From: Nonomuraea aridisoli
GTDB lineage: Bacteria; Actinomycetota; Actinomycetes; Streptosporangiales; Streptosporangiaceae
Assembly: GCF_003236395.1 (NCBI RefSeq)
Contig: NZ_POUD01000036.1
Span: forward strand, 1 to 46,902
Direction: 5' to 3'
DNA: 46,902 nucleotides
The notes beneath the pieces are model-generated. The model worked only from the letters and a program-made list of their open reading frames with translations. It searched no databases and was not told the origin of the DNA. Every line of letters starts with the position of its first letter. Position 1 is the first letter of the stretch. A program made the translations under genes and the position numbers. Shown in pieces: positions 41,297-46,902 of this stretch.

Positions 41297-42403
41297 GACC
41301 AGGGTGGCGGCGGAGGCGAACATGCCGCCGTTGCCGAGCACCACGCTGATCTCCACGCCGGGCACCTGCGCCGCCGCCTCGCCGCGCAGCTGCCGCACCG
41401 ACTCCTGGATGGCGAACATGCCGTACATGCCGGTGTGGGTGTAGGACAGGCCGCCGCCGTTGGTGTTGAGCGGGAGGCGTCCGCCCGGCGACGTGTGGCC
41501 CTCGGCGATGAACGCCCCGGCCTCGCCGCGGCCGACGAAGCCCAGGTCCTCCAGGCCGTAGATCGGCACGTGGGCGAAGGCGTCGTAGATCATGAGGTGG
41601 TCGACGTCGTCGTGGCCGATCTTGGCCTCGGCGAACGCCGCCTCGCCCGACAGCCGGAACGCCTTCGAGGTGGTGAAGTCCTCCATCTGGGAGATCATCG
41701 GCGCCTCGGCCGACTCGCCGGAGCCGAGCAGGTAGACCGGCGCACGGCGGGCGCGCTCTTCTGTGGTCACGATGAGCGCGCCGCCGCCGTCCGTCACCAG
41801 GCAGCACTCCAGCAGGTGGAACGGGTAGGCGACCATGCGCGAGGCGAGCACGTCGTCCACCGTGATGAGGTCCTGGAACATGGCCCGGGGGTTGCGGTTG
41901 GCCCACCGCCGCTGCGCCACCGCGACCTCGGCGAGCTGCTCGTGCGTGAGGCCGGTCTCCTTCATGTAGCGCAGCGCCGTGATCGTGAACGACGTCGGCG
42001 GCCCCACCACGCCGTACGGCAGCTCGAACTGGCCGAGGATCGAATCGGGGCCCATGCCGTAGCGGCCGGCGCCGACGCGGGAGCGTCCCGACTCGCCGTG
42101 GGTGATGAGCACCGTACGGCACAGCCCGGCGCGGATGGCGGCGGCGGCGTGCCGGACGTGGAACAGGAACGACGAGCCTCCCACGCCCGTGCCGTCCAGC
42201 CAGGCGGGCGTGATCCCGAGGGCGTGGGCGATCTGGATCGGGCCGGGGGTGCCGACCGTGGCGACGCCGTCGATGTCGTGGATGGTCATGCCGGCGTCGG
42301 CCAGGGCGTTCCTGGCGGCCTCCAGGTGCAGCTGCAGCGTGGAGTGGTGGGGCAGCTTGCCGACCTCGTCGGTCTCGGCCGCCCCCGCGATCACCACGGT
42401 CAT
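41276..42403 (-). CDS. thiolase-fold protein of the lipid-transfer/aldolase type (no nucleophilic Cys)
   Basis: The 375-residue thiolase-fold protein starts MTVVIAGAAETDEVGKL. The usual nucleophile position holds GTGVGGSSFLFHV (S77/S78) instead of Cys. The C-terminal half has HDDVDHLMIYDAFAHVPIYGLEDLGF, NTNGGGLSYTHTGMYGMF and a final VVLGNGGMF. This matches Ltp2-like proteins, which with a DUF35 partner catalyse retro-aldol cleavage of beta-hydroxyacyl-CoAs in sterol side-chain breakdown. The start overlaps the DUF35 stop (ATGA), so the two are coupled. A true thiolase activity is unlikely without Cys. Confidence 0.88.
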   Translation of the reverse strand: MTVVIAGAAETDEVGKLPHHSTLQLHLEAARNALADAGMTIHDIDGVATVGTPGPIQIAHALGITPAWLDGTGVGGSSFLFHVRHAAAAIRAGLCRTVLITHGESGRSRVGAGRYGMGPDSILGQFELPYGVVGPPTSFTITALRYMKETGLTHEQLAEVAVAQRRWANRNPRAMFQDLITVDDVLASRMVAYPFHLLECCLVTDGGGALIVTTEERARRAPVYLLGSGESAEAPMISQMEDFTTSKAFRLSGEAAFAEAKIGHDDVDHLMIYDAFAHVPIYGLEDLGFVGRGEAGAFIAEGHTSPGGRLPLNTNGGGLSYTHTGMYGMFAIQESVRQLRGEAAAQVPGVEISVVLGNGGMFASAATLVLANRLP

Positions 42404-42807
42404 CGGGCGCCTCCCGCCGGCTCGAAGAGCGGCACGTGGACGTCGCCGCGCTGCTCGAACACCACCCGCAGCTCCATGTCCAGCGGCAGGTTCTCGGGGA
42501 CGTTCGCCACGCCCACGATGTTCGTCATCATCCGCACGCCCTCCTCCAGCTCCACGACCGCGATCGCGTACGGGGCCTCGTCCTCGAAGCCGGGGGCGGG
42601 GCGGTGGTTGATGACGTAGGAGTACAGGGTCGCGCGGCCGCTGGCGCGGACCCACTCGACCTGGTCGCCGCCGCAGCGGGGACAGTTCGGCCGCGGGTAG
42701 AAGTAGTGCCGCTCGCACGACAGGCAGCGCTGGATCCTCAGCTCTCCCGCGGCCGTGCCGTCCCAGAACGGCTGGGTCTCGGGCGTGGGCTTAGGTGCCG
42801 GCTTCAT
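42400..42807 (-). CDS. DUF35 OB-fold/zinc-ribbon partner of the thiolase-like protein
   Basis: The 135-residue protein has an N-terminal rubredoxin-like zinc ribbon (C28-x2-C31, C42-x2-C45 in CLSCERHYFYPRPNCPRC) and a C-terminal OB fold (GRATLYSYVINHRPAPGFEDEAPYAIAVVELEEGVRMMTNI). DUF35 proteins form complexes with Ltp2-type aldolases and help bind the acyl-CoA. GGGGAGG precedes the ATG at 42807. Operator D lies 23 bp upstream. It is the first gene of a two-gene operon. Confidence 0.93.
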   Translation of the reverse strand: MKPAPKPTPETQPFWDGTAAGELRIQRCLSCERHYFYPRPNCPRCGGDQVEWVRASGRATLYSYVINHRPAPGFEDEAPYAIAVVELEEGVRMMTNIVGVANVPENLPLDMELRVVFEQRGDVHVPLFEPAGGAR

Positions 42808-42829
42808 CGGCCTCCCCAATTCATGGTTT

Positions 42830-42846
42830 CTAGAATCACACTCTAG
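42830..42846. promoter_or_regulatory. operator site D, CTAGA-N7-TCTAG
   Basis: CTAGAATCACACTCTAG has perfect arms. A degenerate copy overlaps it at 42843-42859 (CTAGATCTAGCTTCTGC). It lies 23 bp upstream of the DUF35 start and beyond the end of the VOC gene. Confidence 0.82.
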
Positions 42847-42899
42847 ATCTAGCTTCTGCCCCCGCTCAAGAGCCTCGCTCGGCCCCTCGCGGGGACCGA

Positions 42900-43412
42900 T
42901 CAGGGGCTGGGGACGCCGTTGCCGTTGCGGCCTCGGCCGGCGAGGACCTCCTCCAGGGACGGGCGGGGCTCGTCGGCGCCACGGAAGCCGGGCTGGGCGA
43001 GCTGGATCAGGACGCCGTGCGCCTCCTTCGGGTGCAGGAACACCTCCTGCCACCGCGGGTCCGACCGGTTGAGCCCGTGCAGGCGGTAGCCGCGGGCGGT
43101 GAGGCGTTCCACGGCGGCGCCCAGGTCGTCGACGTGGAAGTTCAGGTGGTGGACGCCGCCCCGGCCCCTGGTGAGCTCGAAGAAGCTGTCGAAGAACGTC
43201 GATCCGGCCAGCGGCTCCATCAGCTCGACCTTGCCGCCGTTGGCGTAGGTCAGCTGGAGCGTACGGTAACCGGCGATCCGGTTGTCGCCGCCTCCGCCCA
43301 GGTGCCGGCCGCCGAGCAGATCGCGGTAGATCGGCAGCAGATCCCTGATTCGCGGCGCGGCCACAGCCGTGTGGTCGAAGGACACCTCGAGACCGTCCAG
43401 TTCCAGGTCCAC
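42900..43412 (-). CDS. VOC protein, methylmalonyl-CoA-epimerase-like
   Basis: The protein has 170 residues: VSFDHTAVAAPRIRDLLPIYRDLLGG (first module, metal His), GGVHHLNFHVDDLGAAVERLTARGYRL (second His) and FLHPKEAHGVLIQLAQPG (C-terminal strand). The layout matches methylmalonyl-CoA epimerases, which would handle the propionyl-CoA-derived product of branched-chain cleavage. The usual last metal ligand Glu (GVLxEL) is Gln here. GTG 43412 has GAGGAG 7 nt upstream and is preferred over earlier in-frame starts. Its promoter carries the best palindrome of the set (site E). Confidence 0.85.
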   Translation of the reverse strand: MDLELDGLEVSFDHTAVAAPRIRDLLPIYRDLLGGRHLGGGGDNRIAGYRTLQLTYANGGKVELMEPLAGSTFFDSFFELTRGRGGVHHLNFHVDDLGAAVERLTARGYRLHGLNRSDPRWQEVFLHPKEAHGVLIQLAQPGFRGADEPRPSLEEVLAGRGRNGNGVPSP

Positions 43413-43438
43413 GCGGGGGCTCCTCACTCTCGGCAATC

Positions 43439-43455
43439 CTAGAATTTCATTCTAG
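43439..43455. promoter_or_regulatory. operator site E, CTAGAAT-N3-ATTCTAG
   Basis: CTAGAATTTCATTCTAG has perfect 7-bp arms and is the most symmetrical copy in the locus. It lies 27 bp upstream of the VOC start. Confidence 0.85.
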
Positions 43456-43519
43456 CCGCAGCCGCCTCGCTCACCCTTGACGGAGCCCCATGCGAGGAGC
43501 AGCATCCAAGAAGGCACTT

Positions 43520-43536
43520 CTAGAGCTAGCTTCTAG
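43520..43536. promoter_or_regulatory. operator site F, CTAGA-N7-TCTAG
   Basis: CTAGAGCTAGCTTCTAG has perfect arms. It lies 35 bp upstream of the MFS start and just downstream of a possible promoter (TTGACG at 43477-43482, CAGCAT at 43500-43505), placing it as a roadblock site. Confidence 0.82.
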
Positions 43537-43570
43537 AACGACTACGGGGGTCGAGAAAGAAAGGCTGGCC

Positions 43571-44887
43571 ATGAGGCTGTCCTACGTCCGCGAACTCGAC
43601 GAATACCCGACCGGCGCACGCCGGATGAAGATCCTCACCATGGCCGTGCTGGCCATCCTCATCGGCTCCTACGAGGGGCAGATCGCACCCGTCGTACCCC
43701 TGCTGCTCGACGACCTCGACATGTCGCTCGCCACGTACGGCACCGTGTCGGGCCTGGCGGCGGTGGCCGGCGCGATCGCCTCCATCCTCGGCGGCCGCCT
43801 CACCGACCGGCTCGGCCGCGTCCGCCTGCTCATCCCGCTCATGGCCCTGACGGCGGTGCTCTGCTTCGTCATGACCCTCGTGCACACCCCGCGCGACCTG
43901 CTGCTCGTCCGGATCCTGCTGGCGTTCGTGGACGGCGTCGCGATGGCGAGCACCGCGCCGCTGATCCGCGACTTCTCCCCCCGCCTGGGACGTGCCCAGG
44001 CGTTCGGCTTCTGGACCTGGGGCCCCGTCGGCGCGAACTTCCTGGCCGCGGCCGTCGCCGGCTGGACCCTGCCGATGTTCGACGACTCCTGGCGCTCGCA
44101 GTTCGTCATCATGGGCTGCTTCTCGCTGGTCATCTCGATCGTCATCGCGTTCAACATCGCCGACCTGTCGCCCGAGCTGCGCGCGAGGATCCAGCACACC
44201 GAGCGGGCCGCCACCCGGGTCGTGGACCTGTCGGCGCCACCGCGCCTGCGCTCCCTGTTCAGCCGGCCGAACATCTGGGCCCACGTCGTCGGCATCTCCC
44301 TGTGGCTGGTCCTCTACGTGACGCTGTCGCTGTTCGGGCAGACCATGCTGGTCGGGGCGCTCGGTGTGAGCAGCGCGGAGGCTTCGACGATCATGGCGGC
44401 GTTCTGGAGCCTCAACCTCATCACCCTGATCGTGACCGGGCGGCTGTCCGACCGAACGCAGCTGCGCAAGCCGTTCTCCCTCGGCGGCACGGTCGCGGCC
44501 GTCCTCGTCACCGCCTACCTCGCCGTCGAGCTCGGCCAGGAAGGCGTCTCGACCGGCACGCTGATGGTGACCGGCGCGCTGCTCGGCGGCTCACTCGGCG
44601 TCGCGTACGCCCCCTGGATGGCCAACTACTCCGAGGACGCCGAGGACGCCGACCCGCGCCTGCAGGGGACCGCGTGGGGGCTGTTCGGGTTCCTCAGCAA
44701 GGGCATCGCCGTGATCGGACTGCTCGTCATCCCGCACGTGGTCGAGGCCACCAACTGGCAGACCTGGCTCTTCGTGGCCCTGGGATGTCTCGTCCTGTTC
44801 ATCCCCGCGATCGTGATGTTCAATGGGCCCTGGCGGCGCTCCGCCCGCACCCCCGCACCCGTTGCCCTCGGAGAGGCGGACTCATGA
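43571..44887 (+). CDS. MFS transporter, candidate substrate importer
   Basis: The 438-residue, twelve-helix major facilitator starts MRLSYVRELDEYPTGARRMKIL. Motif A is GGRLTDRLGRVRLL, and ASTAPLIRDFSPRLGRAQAFGFWTWGPVGANF is prominent in helices 4-5. The longer frame upstream is rejected because it crosses operator F; AAAGG precedes the ATG at 43571. The R2lox gene begins inside its stop (ATGA), so the transporter and the oxidase are translated together. This suggests it handles the substrate or product of that oxidase. Confidence 0.9.
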   Translation: MRLSYVRELDEYPTGARRMKILTMAVLAILIGSYEGQIAPVVPLLLDDLDMSLATYGTVSGLAAVAGAIASILGGRLTDRLGRVRLLIPLMALTAVLCFVMTLVHTPRDLLLVRILLAFVDGVAMASTAPLIRDFSPRLGRAQAFGFWTWGPVGANFLAAAVAGWTLPMFDDSWRSQFVIMGCFSLVISIVIAFNIADLSPELRARIQHTERAATRVVDLSAPPRLRSLFSRPNIWAHVVGISLWLVLYVTLSLFGQTMLVGALGVSSAEASTIMAAFWSLNLITLIVTGRLSDRTQLRKPFSLGGTVAAVLVTAYLAVELGQEGVSTGTLMVTGALLGGSLGVAYAPWMANYSEDAEDADPRLQGTAWGLFGFLSKGIAVIGLLVIPHVVEATNWQTWLFVALGCLVLFIPAIVMFNGPWRRSARTPAPVALGEADS

Positions 44888-45831
44888 CCGAGCTGACCGA
44901 CGTCGCCGAATCCGACCTGCGCGGCATCCGCGACCTCGACATCGACGACGTGCTCGCGTACGTGCACCGCGACCTCAAGCGCCTGCCCGGCTACACCGAG
45001 CTGTACAAGCGTTACCTGCGCCAGCGCTGGGACGTCTACGAGCTCGACTTCTCCCAGGACGTCGCCGACTGGCGCGAGCGCATGACACAGGAGGAGCGCG
45101 ACGCCTTCGTGGGCATCTCCGCCGGCTTCCACCACGGGGAGCGGCAGGTGGAGGTGGAGCTGCCGGTGTTCATGCTGGGCGGCTCCGAGGAGTCCAAGAT
45201 CTACATGTCCAGCCAGATCGAGGACGAGGCCCGCCACACCGTGTTCTTCGACCGCTTCTACCGCGAAGTGGTCGGCATGCCGGGCGACTCCGTCCAGGAC
45301 GTGCTGGACGCGTCGTTCGAGCACGTGTCGGAGACGTTCGTGGGGCCGTTCGGGCTGCTCGCCTACCAGGCCGACGAACTGCGCAAGGACCCGGAGGACC
45401 CGGCCGCCCGGGTGCGGTACGGGACCACGTACTTCCTGTGGATCGAGGGCGTGCTGGCGCTGTCGGTCATGAAGATCACGCTGACGTACTGCCGGGAGCG
45501 GGGGTTCCTGCCCGGTTACTACACCGGGTTCACCGCCACGTGCCGCGACGAGGCCCGGCACGTGCAGTTCGGCATGCGGTTCCTGCGCGACTCCGTGCAG
45601 GAGGACCCGCGGCTGCTGCTGCAGATCCACGAGACGCTGCGGACCATCCTCGCCATCAACGGCGCCGCCAGCCGCCGGCTCGCGCTGGAGTCGCTCGGCT
45701 GGACGCCGGAGGAGGTCAGGCGGCTCATGATCCGCCAGCTCCACATGAAGCTCACGGACGTCGGCATCGCGATCCCGCCCGACATCCGCGAGATGGTCTC
45801 CCGCATCGAACCCGAGCTGGCCGGAGGCTGA
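44884..45831 (+). CDS. R2-like ligand-binding oxidase (R2lox)
   Basis: The 315-residue ferritin-like protein has six metal ligands: E86, E115-x2-H118 (EDEARH), E188 (FLWIEG) and E223-x2-H226 (DEARH). V89 (ligand E+3) and Y183 (ligand E-5) occupy exactly the positions of the Val-Tyr ether cross-link that defines Mn/Fe R2lox proteins. It is too short for a class I ribonucleotide reductase R2, and no R1 gene is nearby. R2lox proteins carry a fatty-acid-like ligand at the metal site and are thought to do two-electron oxidations of hydrophobic substrates. It is coupled to the MFS gene upstream and the SCP2-like gene 3 bp downstream. Confidence 0.88.
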   Translation: MTELTDVAESDLRGIRDLDIDDVLAYVHRDLKRLPGYTELYKRYLRQRWDVYELDFSQDVADWRERMTQEERDAFVGISAGFHHGERQVEVELPVFMLGGSEESKIYMSSQIEDEARHTVFFDRFYREVVGMPGDSVQDVLDASFEHVSETFVGPFGLLAYQADELRKDPEDPAARVRYGTTYFLWIEGVLALSVMKITLTYCRERGFLPGYYTGFTATCRDEARHVQFGMRFLRDSVQEDPRLLLQIHETLRTILAINGAASRRLALESLGWTPEEVRRLMIRQLHMKLTDVGIAIPPDIREMVSRIEPELAGG

Positions 45832-45834
45832 CCC

Positions 45835-46242
45835 ATGCGTTTCTTCACCCCGGAATGGGCCGAAGCCGCCCGGGCCGCCGTGGACGCCGGTCCCGAGCGC
45901 GAGGGCAAGCTGCCGACGTACTGGAACTGGATCGACCGCGCCCGCGCCGGCTACACCGCCACGTGGGCGCTCGGCGTGCGGGAAACCGGTGAGTATCTGC
46001 TGCTCACCTGGAAGGACGGCAAGTGCGCCGAGGCGGAGATCACCTCCGACCCGGGCGCGGCCGACTACGTGCTGGCCGCCGGCGAGACCACCTGGCGTGA
46101 GCTGCGCGAGGGCGCCGACCCCGGGCGGGTGGTGATGTACCGGCAACTGCGGCTGGAACGGGGAGACGTGCTGGCGTTCTTCCGCGTCATCTACTTCTTC
46201 GTCGAATCCCTGGCCGCCCTCTCCCGCATCCGGACCACCTGA
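45835..46242 (+). CDS. SCP2-like sterol/lipid-binding protein
   Basis: The 135-residue protein has the compact alpha/beta layout of SCP2 domains: an N-terminal helix (FFTPEWAEAARAAVD), strands YTATWALGVRETGEYLLLTWKDGK and CAEAEITSDPGAADYVLAAGETTWRELREG, then a C-terminal helix. SCP2 domains shuttle sterols and fatty acyl-CoAs. Its position 3 bp after R2lox suggests it delivers or accepts the lipid handled by the oxidase. The family assignment rests on pattern only, with no catalytic residues to test. Confidence 0.72.
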   Translation: MRFFTPEWAEAARAAVDAGPEREGKLPTYWNWIDRARAGYTATWALGVRETGEYLLLTWKDGKCAEAEITSDPGAADYVLAAGETTWRELREGADPGRVVMYRQLRLERGDVLAFFRVIYFFVESLAALSRIRTT

Positions 46243-46264
46243 ACGTCGGTGCGCCGCCCGCCCT

Positions 46265-46576
46265 TCACGCTCGGGTTTCGGTCAGGACGTTCCAGTGCGT
46301 CACTTCGGTGTCCATGTGCAGAAGGAACGCTCGGGCCTCCGGCTCCACGACGGCCTTGGTCAGATCGTCACCGGCGAAAACGCGGACGGCGTCCTCGGAG
46401 TCCCAGAACGTGTGAGTGGTCAGGGCGACGACGTCTCCGTCCTGCCGCGCCAGCAGGTGACCGCTGCGGAACCCTGGGAGCTTGCGCAACTCCGGGAGCA
46501 GCGTGGTCTCGAAGTACCTGTGGTAGTCACCGGCTCCGGCCTCGGTGGCCCGCGCCGACCAGATCCTGAGGATCAA
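46265..46576 (-). CDS. antibiotic-biosynthesis-monooxygenase-like small protein
   Basis: The 103-residue ferredoxin-like (ABM/DUF) protein starts at TTG 46576, 6 nt after AAAGGA. It contains ILRIWSARATEAGAGDYHRYFETTLLPELRKLPGFRSGHLLARQDGD, then VVALTTHTFWDSEDAVRVFAGDD and VVEPEARAFLLHMD, the typical beta-alpha-beta pattern with a conserved Trp-Asp-S strand. It may be a dimeric cofactor-free oxygenase, or a stress protein of the same fold. It is convergent with the SCP2-like gene (22-bp gap) and has no CTAGA site, so it is probably outside the regulon. Confidence 0.75.
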   Translation of the reverse strand: MILRIWSARATEAGAGDYHRYFETTLLPELRKLPGFRSGHLLARQDGDVVALTTHTFWDSEDAVRVFAGDDLTKAVVEPEARAFLLHMDTEVTHWNVLTETRA

Positions 46577-46902
46577 CGCCCGTCCTTTCGCCCGCCCTCA
46601 CTTCGCCAGCCAAGTCTGCGTGCCATTCGCTCACCGGTAAAGCCGAGCCCCCGAACGGCAAGCACCACCGCCTCGCTCCAGACACAGCGAACCAGCCGCC
46701 CCCACAGCCAACCGGCTCCATAGCGCCGCCCCCCGTCGAGGCCACGACACCGACCACCCGCGTCGGGACCAAAGGACCTTCACCACATCGGAGGCTTGCC
46801 GATGGATCAAGCCGCCTGGTGACCTGGTCGGCCCGGCCGCCAGGTGGTTACAACGCTGCGGTCAGTACAGCCAGCTGAAACCCGCCAGCACCCTCATCAC
46901 AC
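46577..46902. other. no convincing gene at the window end
   Basis: The last 326 bp upstream of the ABM-like gene hold its promoter region and no open frame with coding bias. On the minus strand a frame entering from the edge ends at a TAA near 46850, and could be the tail of a gene outside the window, but its 17 or so residues cannot be judged. Confidence 0.4.

Noticed and set aside
34806..43536. Calling the CTAGA sites KstR boxes
   Set aside because: KstR sites have an even two-base centre (TAGAAC-N2-GTTCTA type), while these have seven bases between 5-bp arms. The regulator here need not be KstR.
44884..45831. Ribonucleotide reductase small subunit
   Set aside because: The Val/Tyr cross-link pair and short length fit R2lox, and no large subunit or NrdI/NrdH gene is present.
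46527..46772. 81-codon minus-strand frame near the window end
   Set aside because: It overlaps the better-supported ABM-like gene and has no family features.

Overview
This is chromosomal DNA from a very high-GC actinomycete. Start codons are often GTG, some genes appear leaderless (a TANNNT -10 element 6-8 nt before the start), and the small gene families (DUF5130, DUF6461, NERD, XRE plus WWYCWSWGE-type small protein, WYL) are typical of that group. The gene content fits a Streptosporangiales-type organism such as Nonomuraea, but this is an inference from gene style, not a search result. I see no tRNA, rRNA, CRISPR array, transposase or prophage.

0-30 kb is a mosaic of short operons. In order: a truncated secreted-type protein end, DUF5130 with a small membrane protein, a NERD protein, a TetR/thioesterase pair with a perfect operator, ilvD with a strong terminator, a WYL protein, a beta-lactamase-fold lipoprotein overlapping an antisense FmdB-type zinc ribbon gene, GNAT and HNH genes, prolyl oligopeptidase-AraC-VOC, purU, a Pit phosphate transporter with its PhoU-like partner, an SDR, a shortened DUF523/DUF1722 protein, an MBL hydrolase, and a second beta-lactamase-fold protein with TetR and a divergent quinone-reductase-like gene. 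Next comes a three-gene operon headed by a 24-residue peptide gene coupled to a TPR protein, then a DMT exporter with a Cys-rich tail, an XRE-TPR regulator coupled to a GNAT gene, and a MscS-type channel, truncated haemoglobin and GH13 glucosidase.

31.7-46.2 kb looks like one dedicated catabolic locus. It encodes two MFS exporters with a hotdog thioesterase, an SDR + MaoC pair resembling the two halves of peroxisomal multifunctional enzyme 2, a TetR regulator, an acyl-CoA dehydrogenase, an NDP-forming acyl-CoA synthetase, a Cys-less thiolase with a DUF35 partner (the architecture of steroid side-chain aldolases), a methylmalonyl-CoA-epimerase-like VOC protein, and an operon of MFS transporter, R2-like ligand-binding oxidase and SCP2-like protein. 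Every promoter region in this block carries the same 17-bp palindrome, CTAGA-N7-TCTAG (six sites), including two sites between the TetR gene and the acyl-CoA dehydrogenase. I infer a single TetR regulon that imports, activates and shortens a branched, probably isoprenoid or sterol-like, acyl substrate. The substrate itself is unknown.

The two most promising leads are this regulon with its R2lox-SCP2 module, and the 24-residue peptide/TPR/membrane-protein operon at 21.8-24.1 kb.
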